64,000 bases of DNA, from assembly GCA_949130485.1 (NCBI GenBank), contig OX422197.1:1526603-1590602 (forward strand), written 5' to 3'. The DNA is from Agelas oroides (lineage: Eukaryota > Porifera > Demospongiae > Agelasida > Agelasidae). Positions 45,564-58,637 of the stretch are shown one piece after another (within the stretch, counting starts at the first letter, position 1; the number at the start of each line of letters is the position of its first letter). Made by a program: the position numbers and the translations under genes. The notes beneath the pieces are model-generated. The model was not told the origin of the DNA. It did not search any database and saw only the letters and a list, made by a program, of their open reading frames with translations.

Positions 45564-47927
45564 CGGTTAATAAGTCTTCAAATTTTTCTGACTGGAGAGC
45601 TACAAAATTTTCTGAAGCACCTTTTAAAAATCGTTCTAGCTGTTGTGTTCCATGCAGTTATTATAACAACTGCAATTTTGATGAGGCGTTAATTAAAGGG
45701 TGCATTGTTTCCTGGCCGAGTTTAAAGTGCGTGGCTAACAGTTCGCAAGGTCAATTTCAGTTCAGCGGTTTACTAAGCCGATTACTGTTGATTTGGATTG
45801 TAGTTTCCCTAGCCTAGGCCGGCATCCGTTGTAGTTAGACAAGCTCTATCCCATGGTTGAAGCCCAGAAACAATAGAAGGCTGGGCCTGGGCCAGGCTTG
45901 GTGCTAACTTGATGATGTTGTGGTGTGGTGCAGTGGCCGCACTTAGTAGTTTTGTTGATGCTGTGTCTATTCCGGCATTTATTGATTGTGTGTTTCGGGC
46001 TATCAACGGTAGCACCAAGCAAGATAAAGCTCGAAAAATGTATTTGCTTGTTTTCTGGGGGTGGAGCCAACACAAACAGCCAGACAGCCAGATCGCCAGA
46101 CGAAACTATTTTTCATTATCATATGGAAGCCTTACAGACACATCTTTAGCAGTGTGGGCATGCGCAGTCCGTCTGGGCAATTTGTATCCTACCACAGGAA
46201 TGAGATACTCATTACTGAAGCTTAACAGTTACATTCCATTGTTGGTAGAACACCTGTGGGCTGCGTCCTAGTTTGTGTTATTCTGGTAGTCTTTGCTCTA
46301 TTAGGAATGTAATTAGATACACTGGCACCCCCCATTTTAGTGATGACTGAACTTTTACGTGTGAGTTTTTCAAGTCTGCTAATTTGTGACTCCTTACTTT
46401 GTCAGCTTCTTGTTATTCTTTCAGACAATGTAGTTGATCTCTGTGTTAGTGACGCCAGACCTTTCACTCCCTAGACCACACATGCACGCCACATGAAAAC
46501 TTGTGGCATGTGATGTAATTATACGTATGCTAGCTCAGATTCAAGCCCCACGCAGTAAAGTTATTTACTTCACTTCCCACTTGACATTGGTCTACTAGAG
46601 TTGTTCTCATGTTATCAATCACAGCGGCCACCAATTTTGGCGCCATATGAAGTTTCATTGGTAACCACTTAGTGACTCCCAGTGTCACACACTCAAACAC
46701 CAAAGTACAAAAAGCGTATGCACACTTATCCGCAAGTGGTCAGTTGCTATGCAGGGATTGTGCAGCTGTGTATACACAAATTTAATTGGACAAATAGTTG
46801 TGATGTCATGAGGCTAATGAATTAATGACCTTTGTACCCTATACAGCCATTGTAAAAATACATTATTAAGGACTTTGGCTGTCCTCATCTGCTACCACTT
46901 CCACATTGGTGTGGAATTTATGTAGTTTCTGTCATGGGTAAAAGTTAAGCCAACAATCATAATTGTCTCAAGTACTCGACTTCAGACACAATGTGTAAAC
47001 CACATGCCTCTAATTTATCAAACATCTTACAAATATTTTTGTCATTTAGTCTGAGAAATATTTGCTGTGTGAATCATCACCTTGAAAACGCACAAATTTG
47101 CAAGCAATAGTGCAGTGTCTACAGTCATACCATAATTTATCTCCAGTTTTTAGTATAATTATGTATTTGTTAGATCTTTCCTCCAGATATAGTACAAAGC
47201 AGCGAAGCCACAAGTAGTATGTGTGGGGAAAAAATCTAACATTCTTAGGAGCCATCATTCCTGTCCTTGTTAACTGACTAATGAACTCCTAGACCCTCCA
47301 TCTGTCTTTGTGGTGGGGGAAGAACCTGTTACCGTGATGATGGCTACTAATACTAAGTTACATACAGTCATTCATATTCCAATTTTAGTATATGTTACTA
47401 TAGTAACTTGGCATAGCCATAGATCATGGGAAGTGCTGAAGCGAAGCAGGAAGTAAATGGCTCAGGAATGATGTAACTTGTCTTTGCAGTGGCCTGTCCT
47501 TGCTGTACTCTACACTCTGAACCTAAGGGCTGGTCTCCTAAGGAGCAGGTGGGATCAAACCCAGTGCATGGCCAGAAACACTTGACCAGAGGTGGGATTT
47601 GAACACAGCTACATACCACTCATGCCCTGTTATAGGGTGTCTCAGCCAAGAGCCCTGGAGATGAAGTTAAGCTGGACTAACCTTGTTCCCAGACTCTTGT
47701 ATCCCCAGCCTTCATTCTCGTAGACAGTATCAAACTGGGAATGTGAGAGTCAAGACCAAGGCCATGCTTTAATAAACACTGTAAAAGTGATAGCCAACTT
47801 CACTCTGCTGATTTTAGTTCTTTGATTCTTATTGTGTGAGCATGTGACAACAGTGGCCCGGAGGTGAGAGCTTCACAGAACACTGAGATTTACTGTGCAT
47901 GACAGCAAGAGTGCAAAAGGCCATGCA
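45564..47927. other. Intergenic DNA, no gene recognised
   Basis: Open frames at 45548-45817 and 45909-46271 (89 and 120 codons) show no domain and overlap on the same strand in different frames. A short CTAACCTTGTTCCCAGAC remnant of the foldback family is at about 47680. Confidence 0.45.
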
Positions 47928-48004
47928 GCAGTCGCCGGGAATTGAACCTGGGACACCTGCAGCCAGTGCTCTGCACAAGCCTGGGTTCGACTCCTGGCGA
48001 CTGC
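47928..48004. mobile_element. 77-bp hairpin with tRNA T-arm-like ends
   Basis: GCAGTCGCCGGGAATTGAAC and its inverse GTTCGACTCCTGGCGACTGC form a stem of about 24 bp around a 29-bp loop. Each arm includes a B-box-like GGTTCRAYTCC, so the arms look like inverted tRNA 3' halves. Confidence 0.6.
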
Positions 48005-49249
48005 CAATATATTGTTGTGCTTATGTCACGAAGAATAACAGAGAAGATTCAGAGCATTGTAAAACACTGTAGTGGTTCATATACTTAGATTAGAACTCTT
48101 GGTAGTGGTAGTGGTTTGTCTAGTCAGACTAGCATTCTCTGTAATGCATACTAGCGAAAGGATAAGGATAGCTCTATGAAAGTTGTAAGGTCAGCACCTT
48201 TTAGTAATGGGTCAACTAATTGTGCTTCATTCTCAATTCTACAAGTGTTTTGGAGCTTGGGTGTAGATATAAGTCACAGGGTTGGAATTAATGCCCTTTT
48301 GTCTAAGTGGCATAAGAATGTTGGTATATCCCTCTTTGATTGGTCTGTGAGGGAATAGCCACACAAGGGGTGCAAGGGAATGTCTGGGAAGGCCACGTGT
48401 AAGGTGCGTAAAAACTATCAGAGGCGTAGGAACCCAAGTATGGACACACTAGTACCTGTTTCCTCATTTCTGTGGCTAGTAATGGCTTTTGTTGTTAGAT
48501 AAACCATCACCTCTGGACTTTTGTTTTGTTTTTACATACGTAATTGACCAGTGATTATCATATTGTACTGATCATTGTGTTATCCTCTGCATACTCACTA
48601 TACACTCATATTTTTGACATGGAAAGTGGTGTGATGTTTCCCCCGTAGTGGATAGGGGACAGCTTGGAGTGTGCATGTATCTCATGTTGTACGGTAAATT
48701 CATATAGTTATATGTTCTGGAAGTTTTCCAACTGCTACATAAACTTGTCTAGAATTGGTCCTTTTTGACATCTTATTATAGGAACTTCTATAATACAAAG
48801 ACCCCCAATACCCAAAAAATACAAAATATGTTCCATTTTGTGTGGTGTCTTTAATGTAGTGGAAGAGTAGTAGTTGGATATTTTTTCAGTATACATTTAT
48901 CTCAGTGTTCTCTGCCATCAATTCCTACTGGATAAAAACTGCAGACAGCTAAGGCTAGAAACCAGCTTACTCAATCTCCAGCCTGATGGGCTACTAAATG
49001 TTTAGTGTTCCAAATCGAACCCACCAACATCCCAGACTACCTATTGCTTGAAAGTCATTCTTCATAATAGCAATTATCATATTTCTCAACCAGATGCGAC
49101 AGCTGCTATTTGTTTCACTGTTCGTATCTTCCTATCTTCTATCTACTCTCACAATACACCTACATATAGTTGTCCTTTATTTCACTCTCCGATCGTGTAG
49201 TGACTATTCAAAGGTAGCATTTAGGATTTATCCATCTACACTAGGCATA
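48005..49249. other. Intergenic DNA, no gene recognised
   Basis: AT-rich sequence without long frames, clear splice-bounded exons or repeats that I can define. Confidence 0.4.
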
Positions 49250-49680
49250 TAGCCTTATTTCCCAGGCCTTCCCACCGTGCAGTTTTTTTATCACTTCCAG
49301 TTTGCAGAAATGGAGGGGGAAGGCCTGGGAGCATTTATCATGTAAGGGACGTCAATGTTTACCTATGTAGATGGAGGTGGGGAAGGGGGGGGGAGGGGGG
49401 AGGGGGGAGGGGGGAGGGGGGGCGGAGGTGAGGGACCTCCGACTGAAAGAGCGTGTTTTGTGCACACATTCATCATCTTGAATGATGAGTGGCAACCTTT
49501 TCGCATGGCGACTTTGGTTGACACTGCAAGAAAGAACTTCTTTGGTCACTGGCCCCTTCCCTTCTCTGTCTACCTAAGTAGACACTGACATCTCTCACAT
49601 GATAAATGCTCCCAGGTCTTCTCCCTCTGTTTTGCATTCTGTAAGCAATCAAAAAATAAGAAGGCTAGAGAACAAGGCTA
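49250..49680. mobile_element. Foldback element, TAGCCTTATTTCCCAGG ends
   Basis: The left end TAGCCTTATTTCCCAGGCC and the right end AGAACAAGGCTA are inverted but diverged. Arms share GGGAGCATTTATCATGTAAGG with its inverse near 49590. The interior has a G-rich run at 49378-49425. Confidence 0.65.
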
Positions 49681-50422
49681 TAGTTTATACCCCTCTCCCT
49701 ACGTGGTATGCCATGTGTACAGCACTAGCAGTCCTTTTTAAGTGTTGCACGAAGCACTGTATTCTTGTTGGTAGAATGATCTAGTTGCAGGAAAATGGGG
49801 TGGCAACAGTTGCTTAGCAACAACGACAGAAGAAAAAAAGCAACAGCAAATTCATGACATAGATGGTTGAATTGCTCAATTGTTAGTAAAATTGCCAGTA
49901 TGCATTGAAGCACAGCAGGAAACCCTAATGTAACATCACACCAGCAGCTACATGGGTATGTACCTTAATTGACTTTTGCTATCTAGGCTCTGATAAATGG
50001 ATAAGGAAAATGCTATTTGATGCATGGCTTCGTAACCGCTTCCTGGCAACACCATCTAGCTAATACGCTTTGTCATTGTCACCTGTGGTATGCTTGTAAG
50101 GTACGTATAGGCCTTGGCAAACAAATGCTCAAAACTTTCTGTATTATGCTATGCCAGCAATTTCTGGAAATTCAACTTGCTCTGGAGTTTATGCTCATAT
50201 TATGCTCATATAAGGAATGGTAATTAACCTGATCTGTCCTCTGACCCAAAGCACACATTTTGACCATTAAATGGTGTAGCAGTAGTGAATTTGTAGATAG
50301 CCAACTACCCAGGGAAACTGAAAGTATTTTAACTGTATCTAGTCTTTGTGTGATTTGGACATCAAAAAGGTCCCACTGGAGAGTATAACATACTATTGAA
50401 AGAACTGTACTATGCTCAAATA

Positions 50423-50818
50423 TAGCCTCGTTCCCAGGCCACGCCCAGCTTTCCGTCGCTTGCAGTGCGGAAAAGCCGTGGAGAGCCTGGTATCTTTTCT
50501 CACGTGGGCATGACGTAATCGGAAAATGGTGAAATTTTCCAGAACTAACAGGCTGCGTTTCACGTATTTTAAACCGACTACACGCTCAACGCTTGGTGTG
50601 TAAGACAGTCGCCTCCCGCTAGCTAGATACGTGTGGTAAGTTACCTGGCACCTTGGTTCTTTTTGCTGTTCTGGGCCCGGTGCGCCCACGCACAATTAAA
50701 CCCTTTCTACCATCCTTTCTATCCTGACGTCACTCACGTGAGAAAAGATACCAGGCCCTCTCCTGCTTTTCCGTACTGTAAGTGACGGAAAGCTGGGCGG
50801 GGCCTGGGAACGGGGCTG
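50423..50818. mobile_element. Foldback element with exact 9-bp duplication and TGACGTCA
   Basis: TAGCCTCGTTCCCAGGCCAC mirrors GGCCTGGGAACGGGGCTG. GCTCAAATA is exact on both sides (50414-50422, 50819-50827). The arms are close to those of the 43176-43614 copy (TTTCCGTCGCTTGCAGT). TGACGTCA at 50725-50732. Confidence 0.88.
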
Positions 50819-51685
50819 GCTCAAATATGCTCCTATGCTACCTTATTACATTATGCACAAAATTATGCTGGCGCAATTCGCCATGGCCTAAAGTTTTTCT
50901 GAAGCTGGTAATGCATTCACTTACTAGCAATGATCCCATTGTCATGAAACTGAACCTCTTGACTACAGACACCCTTGGGACCAAAATATCCATCCTGATT
51001 ATTGAGGTGTCTTTATTTCAGGGATAATATAGGTTATACGATGAAACCGAGGGGTCTACGGGATTTAGATACCCGCGGAAACCTATGTCTTCAGACTGCA
51101 GCCATTGTCATACAACCGCTAACGAGCTTAGCGCTTTGCGTACGGAAACTGTATGAGAGCTGGTGGCTATATTTGTAGCGCTTCATGGTATTAAACTGCA
51201 ATTTCAGTTACTATCTCTATACTATCTATGGATATCACAGGTGGTATAAGTTCAATTTACAGGTGGTATAAGTGATTTATACTACCTGCAATGACCAATC
51301 AGATTGCAGTATTTCATTTAGCTATAGTATAATAGTATTTATTTATATTAGCCTGAGACTCGGTCAAGTGTCCTGGTTAACCAAAGCGTCCTTATTTCAG
51401 GGTGACCTTTAACAGGGGTTCCACTGTATGCCCTAAAGGGTTGTATCTTAATAGAGGGGAGTGACATCCAACTATCCAATCTAGACTATACGTATAGATT
51501 TGATAGTGTTGTCATCTAGACTCAAAAAGTAGTGTGTGCTCTTAAATTGCCTCTATACAGCAAACAACTTGCCACATGCTTCAAGTTTACGTTCATAGTC
51601 ATTTACACTGTACAATTACACGTGTTTTACTTTCACCTAATATTTTTATTACACTTTTCACCCTTATTATGGTATCTCCATGTAG

Positions 51686-54600
51686 ATTCATCTACAGATG
51701 CAAGTGGAATCAATTGCTTACAAACCACAGTGTGGATAGTTGCCACAGGTAAGGAACACAAACTGCATGATGTATGTAGATGTACTCCCCCCTCGTTCCC
51801 AGGCCCCGTCCCAAACGAGGTTACTCCCCTGCCCCCTTCTCTCAAGAGTCTCTCCTTTTTTATCTGTTGATCTAACTTCTTTCAGAAAGCACTCACATAA
51901 AGATAACAGGTCAAAAGAAAACCAAACTGTAGTTTTTACCCATGTGTGGGGGGGGGGGGGGGGGGGGTGGGGGGGTTGAGAAGGGTGTGGGGAGGAAAGA
52001 AAGTGGGAAACAAGGTGGGAATTGGGGGGAGGGATAGAATCAAGGTTGGGAGGATGAAAGAGAATACATTGTTGGATTTTTGTGCCGTAAAATTCATTTT
52101 ATACTTGGTTTGCATAGTACTTACAACAATCTCTTGGTATTTTTGTCACCGGAAACAGGAGATGAATAGTGTACAGAAAGAGATTCAGTGTCTAAACTTT
52201 GGGGTGGTCTGTATTTGTATTATGACTTCATTGATAACCATATTTGGCAAAGACACGTGGCGCTTATGATATCAGTATAGTATTCACACTGTCACATGAG
52301 GGACCAACCCACTGTAGCTGGTTTGCAAGTGTAAATATTGACTATAGTACATACTTGCGTTTTAAAATATTTGGGGGGATATTCCCAGTTAGTATTAGGT
52401 AGCTGGTGTCTGGGGAATTTATCAAAATATATGTAGCAAATGAGAGAACGCAGTCTTGTGTGGTGCCTGACATATGACCTGTTCTGCCTGATAACATGCC
52501 CTGTTTATCAAGTTTAACAGTGAGCAGTGGCTCATTGATTGCTCATGGATGAATATTTGTGGTGTGTAGGGTTGTCTTTCCTTATTGCTTGAGGGCTGGA
52601 CCTCTTCTTTTGGCTAGTGAAGTAATGTACTAGTGCTAGGATGCTAGGCACACCTACATACTTCAAATGTTTTAATGCATACATAATTATAGTAAATTTG
52701 TAGAGGACCATTTTTAGCACATTTTTCTGGCCTGCATAAACTACTACTCCAATTAGCATCAACTATATAGTACTCCTAACTGGAGTCTGCTAATTTTTTA
52801 TTATTAATTTATTTATTAATCGATAGTTTAGTGGTTATTCAGTTTTGTGGTCGGTAAGGATTGTAGTCTTGTCTCCAGGTCGTGCAGGTGAATGAAGAAC
52901 CATGTGGTTATTATTATCATCACAGACCAAACTGTGCTGTCTGCGTCCTGTCTGTGTGCTGTCATCTCGTGGGCCGACATGGTGTATATCACCACAAGGA
53001 AGTGTATCACATATCAACATTATACTAGGAGATACACGTGCAAACAAATACTTGGACCATATGTAATAGCATATCATCAAAGAAAGCTATGACGGCTCTT
53101 TCTCAGGCTGGAAGTCCACTGTTCCTCATGCATGTGCACTTTTCCTCATGCATGTTTACTGTTTCTGATATGTGTAATCACTGTGTCTTTTTAGTACAAA
53201 CATAGGTGATAGACATCTTATATTCTATGATGCATTATTAGTTGATGTTGAGTTTGCCTAGCAGTATACTAGCCTCATTCTCAGGCTCTCCCCACAAGCA
53301 ATGCTCATGATAATGTCACTTCCTTAGAGTACCTACATATAGCCATAATGTAGGTTAAATGGGTGTGGCCTGTGGGTGTGGTCTGTGACTTAATGTATTA
53401 CCCATACTTTGGGGGTAAGTAGCAGAAGATAGCTCAAGGACTTGGTACTTATAAGCATCATCCAACTTTGAACCTGTGATATCGCACTGCACATCATGTT
53501 TGAATGATAGGCTCTGTGCCTGGGACAGGAGGAAGTGGGTGGGTGTGACATGGTGGTTTTTGCACTTGGCTGTAGAAAGCCCTTGGTCAGCATCAGGTGG
53601 GCCATTTTGCTCCTTCTTTACACAGACAGGCTTAGAAGACAGTCATCTTGCCTTCATTTGTGATACTTTTGGCAATGAAGCCAGTTTTCAGTCTAAACAG
53701 TAAAACATAAATATCTTGAATGTCATTGGGGTGAGCCTGAGTGAGCCCCACACTGCATTGTGCATGCATGTGTGTATGCTTGTTTGCTATACCATGCCAG
53801 AGTGCAGCGTCAGCATGAAAGAGACCCGGAGCGAAGATGACTCAAGTTGAAGCATGCATGGCAACTTACTTTTGGTTTGTGCAACTACGAACCATGACAG
53901 ACAACTGTAGGCTGCTCACAGACAGTAAAAATTGTGCACAGTGGTTGAGGTTGCTTCAGGCAAGTGCCATACATAATGACACTCATAAACACCAGACATT
54001 CACCTTATGATTTCAGTGTGAAGCTGAGTCCATGCCTGTGTAGCCATAGTAGCTGCCTTGACTAGAGAAATGGTTGCAGTTTGTCAGCACATGTGATGCC
54101 TACCTCTGGTGGGGAGTTAGCTAGCTACTTATGCATTATGAAGTTTGGTTTATCACACTCATGGAACAGCAGACAGTGACAAATCCCCCTGTTGTGCATG
54201 GTTTGTGTGCTATGACAAAACCACAGCGTGCTACTCGCTCAGGCTCGCCCCAAGATGATGCAGCATTGATTGGGTGGGGGAGCACTATCATCATGTTCTG
54301 TCTCATCATCTGCTTCTTCACTCTGCATCTGAGTCCAAGCCCTTGAGCACAGTTACAGTAATGTCTTCACATTTGCTGTCCATCTTGGTTGTGTAGGAGC
54401 TAAGAACACCACATGTAGCCTTTTGAGAGACGTCGGTTGGTGTTGTAAAGAAGCACTGTTATTATCAAAAGTACTGTGGATGCACGGGATGTGCTGCAGT
54501 GTAGCAAGCCAATAACTAAGTGCACACTTCACTGAAGTGTCAAAGTGACTTGTAGAGACTGTGCTAGATGGATAATCTGCTACCAGATCATAACTCAGGT

Positions 54601-57600
54601 TAGCAGTGGTTCAACAAAAAATGTATATGCCCAGGTTCTGCAAATACAAATATCTTCATGTTAAGGTAAGCTAGCTTGGCCATTGTGAAATCCTGTGTGA
54701 GCGTAGGTCCCATTCGTGGGTGCCAAATATTTGCCTCATGCTCTCGCCGTGGGTTAGTTCTCAGCCTTAGCGCTTGAACCGTAGGTACTTCAATGATAGC
54801 TGCTGGTATGGTCAAACTTGAGTAGGCCCTGTTAGGCTGAGAGAGAAAGGCTAGTATAGTAGGCATATGCAAGCACTTGTATGACCCTTTGGGCGCATCT
54901 GCCTCGGTTGAAACATCTCGTATCTGTATGCACTCCTGACAATAGTGTCATGCTCCATGTTGTTGGGATGAGCCTGAGCGAGCCCCACACCAGTGGGACT
55001 GCATTGTGTACACTGTGTGTATGTTTGTTATGCTTGCTCAGGCTGGCCCCCACAATGTTATGCATTGCCTAGTTATCCAGTGATTGGGGCGAGCCTGAGT
55101 GAGCCCCACACTAGCATGACTGCATTGGTGTATGTATCTATGCTTGTTTGGACCAACCACTTACCGTAAATTTCAAATGAGCGCATTCAAATATTTCACG
55201 AAGATCGATATTGTGAAGCATGTGAAGACTACTGTCAGAGTGCAGCGTCGGCAACCCGGAGCGAAGAGGACTGAAGTTGAAGCACATCTGGCAACTTAAT
55301 TCTGGTTTGTGCTTCTACCAACCATCAACGGCAGGTCGTTCACAGGCGGTACAAATTTAATATGGACGGTCATTGTGAGGTCGCTTCAGGTAAGGACCAT
55401 GCATAGAAATTTAGCTCATGATTTCGGTGTAAAGCTTAGTCCATGCTTGTGTAGCCACATTAGCTGCCCTGGCTGGAGAAATGGCTGGCATATGTGATAC
55501 TTAGCTAGCTATCTCTGATAAGGACTTAGCTACTTATGCGTTATCAAGTTTGGCTTAAACAGTCGACAGTGACAAATCCTGCTGTGTGCCATGACAAATT
55601 AGTAAATCAGCAGTTTGCTGCTTGCTCAGGCTTGCCCCATGGATGATGAATCATCTCACTGGTATCTGTGTTAAGGAGGCGAGCCCTGAGGGTCACAGTA
55701 GTAGGAGCATGTAGCTGACATAGATCCTGGAACTTGTTATGGCTAGTCTGGCTATGATTTGCAATTTCTGTAGATTAGTACAGATTGTGGTCCAGTGAAA
55801 GAGATCACACTCATCACTGTAATCTTCAGGTTGGAGGCAATAGCAGCTACCTGTTTGAAGCTGAGCCATGACGAGAGCATTTTCCTAACTATTAATAACA
55901 AGTTGCATGTGAATAGCTTGATCATTCTCATTTTGCTTCCGGCAGCCCTGACTGAGGTATTGGTGATTTCGTTGTCACTAGTGTATATCTGTGATTTCAT
56001 AAATCACTGCTGGGTGGTTTGATTGTGTGAATAAAATCAGGTACAGTATACAAACATGTGCGCACAAAAAAAATCACATAACCCATAGTTGAGAGTTGAT
56101 CTAAACGGTAGGGCAGCAGCTGCTAAGTGCCTTATTGTTCTATGAGTTGTTAATTTAGTGTTGTAAATATTGTTAAGGCAAGCAGAGATAAAAAGTGCCT
56201 TATTGTCCTATGATGTTTCTTTTCATTTTAGTGGAAAAACAATTATCGTTAAGACAAGCAGAAGCAAAAATGCTTATTATGAGGTGTTTGTTCATTTAGT
56301 GGGAGGATAGTTATTGTTGAGGTGCCTTATTGTTCTATGAGGGGTTGGTCCATCTAGTAAAAAAAATAATTATTGTAAATGGCAAAGTGTGCCTTATTTT
56401 TCCATAGACCATTTATTCATTTAGAAGAATAGTAATTATTGTTAAGAGGCAACAAGTGCCCCATTGTTCTAAGAGGTGTTATTCATGTTGTGGGCATTGC
56501 AAGCAATGCAAAAACTGTGGGACTACAATACACATGACAACGGCTTAATCAGGAGAGATGCCCATAACACAAGAATGAATGCCATAACATGACATTTAAT
56601 ATAGCATTTTTTTTGTTTGCTGCTTTGTATTACGTATACAAAAAAGGATAACATACTCATCGTCGCAGTCCTCCCTAATGAGGGTAGAAATCTAGGCCTA
56701 CAATGTGATTCACTCATTGTATGTACAGTGAGAAGTACGTTATTCAACGTTCCGTAATACAAACAAAGACACACCCACTATTTTGCAGACTGGGTGTTGG
56801 CTAAATGCCCTAAAATGGTCAATATCAAGTCTTTCAGGGCTCGCTTTACTCATTGTATGGCAGCTGGAGACATGGGAAAACTTTGACAACTTCCACAGGT
56901 AAGGAAAACTTCAGCCAAGGTGTCAAAGTGAGTCGCATGCGCAGGAAGAAACAGAGTCGTGCTCAGAGTTATGTGCGTTTTAGCACTTGCAGTGTCCAGT
57001 GGTTCACTTCCAGACACAGTAGTCCAAGGATACCTCCCTGACATACTGATAGCGCAGAACAAGTCATTCTAGTCAATCACATGGGTTCTTCCCAAGAGAT
57101 CAACTCCCGTGAAACCAACTCCCACGTGGTCAACTCTCACGAAATCAACTTCTCACAAGATCAACTCCTGCAAGATGAACGCCTTGTTTTAGAATTGGGC
57201 AAACAAGTTACTGGTTACTAGTATACAGAAATACACTTTGGCATAGATCAAAGAATACGCCAGCTTATGTAGCAGTTTTAGCACTCAGCTTATATTGAAA
57301 ACTTTGTTTCTTCACTATTGAAGACTCGAAGATATCCGTTATTTTAACACCTTCTGGTCCCAGCATGTTCGGATAACTGACTTTCTAATTAATGTATGTG
57401 CTTACAAGCTGGTATGACTTACAGTGGCACCAAAAAGTTGTGGGAAGATACTGGTCGTCCCCTCTGTATGAACACCTGTTAGTGGTGACTAATTATCACT
57501 CAAAGGCGGCGAACATCAAAGGAACTGCCTGTTTCAGTAAGGAAATTATTAAGTTAGTATTGATTACAATGAAGAATAGCTGGTGAAATACAAGTGACTA

Positions 57601-58486
57601 GGACAGGACTACAGTTGAAAGTAAGGTGGGCAGTATTGTGATGTCCTTATCAGCAAGGAGTTTTAGTGGAATAGTCGAGGCAGGCCTGAGTGAGACTCAC
57701 ACTGCATTGTACACAAATATATGTTTTGCTTGCTTGTTGTTTGTTTGGACAAACCACTTATGAAACATTTTATGAACGCTTATTTATGTCATGCTTACTT
57801 CAATCTTGTACGGATTGTGTGTATTTGTGGAATGACTGCCAAGCATTGGTATCAAGTGAGGCCTATGTTAGCCTCATGCCCGGGCTCCCTGCCCGGCAAG
57901 AGCCCGGATATAAGGCTAGGCCTATGAGTTGAGATTTGTTTCACTGCCCTGATCAGCGAGGTGTCCTTTAAAGAGGGTTCGTCTTGCAGGAGGTAGCCGA
58001 AAAACTTTCATATCAACAAGAACTGATCTAGCCAAAAAAGAAGGTGGAGGTTCCCAAAGGAATGAAGTCAGAGAAGCAGCCTATTTTTTGTGCATTTTAC
58101 GCTGAGCACAAAAAAAATATAACAGGCAGGAACAGTTTTCGTGGGACCTCACTGCGCTTCAAGATGTCAATAAAGTAGCCATTATTGTCTGACTATGAAG
58201 TGACTTTAAGACCATCACTGTACGATTTTGAGCACTTTGGGAGATGCAACAACACCAAACACAAGTGAGTCACAGAAAGAAGAGAGGGGGCAGGCCCTTT
58301 AGTAAATCTGTACGTATATCAAGTTGCTCTAATTCAAGGGTGCCGTTTACTAATTTCAGGTGGGTAGACCTTGCTAGATTTGAAACAGGGCTACAAAATT
58401 TGTATGAAGCTACCTCAAAATACCTCTTCGAAAAAACTTTTGGGGGGAAGGGGGAAGAGCGTGTCCTCTCTAAAATGCTTTGGTGA
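51686..58486 (+). CDS. Possible C-terminal exons of a membrane receptor (integrin-beta-like tail)
   Basis: Three exon-like blocks join in phase: 51686-51748 (acceptor atgtag, donor GTAAGG), 56838-56898 (ctttcag, GTAAGG) and 58360-58486 (atttcag, TGA). They read TTVWIVATG, then GLALLIVWQLETWENFDNFH, then DLARFETGLQNLYEATSKYL and FEKTFGGKG. The first two form a hydrophobic helix ending in W, as in integrin beta; ETG..LY.EATS..F..TFGGK recalls the invertebrate integrin beta tail. Both NPxY motifs are missing, the chain continues 12 residues further, and no cysteine-rich stalk exons were found upstream. It may be a pseudogene, a divergent receptor or coincidence. Confidence 0.3.
51749..53732. other. 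Non-coding DNA with poly-G run
   Basis: A poly-G run of about 21 bases at 51947-51967 is followed by G-rich sequence. The rest is AT-rich with no gene recognised. Confidence 0.4.
53733..54253 (+). mobile_element. GGGGYGAGCCTGAG-family element, copy A
   Basis: Left end GGGTGAGCCTGAGTGAGCCC, right end CGCTCAGGCTCGCCCC. The interior has AGAGTGCAGCGTCAGCATGA, AAGTTGAAGCATGCATGGCA, TCCATGCCTGTGTAGCC and CAGACAGTGACAAATCC, in the same order as copy B (55085-55640). Confidence 0.78.
54964..55056. mobile_element. Short derivative of the GGGGCGAGCCTGAG family
   Basis: GATGAGCCTGAGCGAGCCCC on the left and TTGCTCAGGCTGGCCCCC on the right lie within 93 bp. The 3' flank CCCCACAATGTT is also found beside a lone end at 4585-4612. 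Confidence 0.65.
55085..55640 (+). mobile_element. GGGGCGAGCCTGAG-family element, copy B
   Basis: Starts GGGGCGAGCCTGAGTGAGCC and ends TTGCTCAGGCTTGCCCC. Collinear with copy A but with an extra block at about 55150-55235 (ACCGTAAATTTCAAATGAGC). A lone left end of the same type, including GCTTGTTTGGAC and AACCACTTA, lies at 57674-57790. Confidence 0.78.
57869..57918. mobile_element. 50-bp miniature foldback element
   Basis: TAGCCTCATGCCCGGGCTCC and AGCCCGGATATAAGGCTA are inverted ends that almost meet. Flanks GGCCTATGT and GGCCTATGA agree at 8 of 9. Confidence 0.8.
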
Positions 58487-58637
58487 TACATATCTCCTCC
58501 TTTCCTCAGAAGAGGCAGGCTTGCAAGGTTTCCTTGAAACGTATGTCACCAGAGATCCCACCCAGAAAGTTGTAGGAACTTCCGAGGTACTATATATAGC
58601 ACCATGTGACCCTCCTCCTCATATCGTGGATCTAACC

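Noticed and set aside
45909-46271. 120-codon open frame
   Set aside because: Overlaps other frames on both strands and shows no recognisable protein feature.
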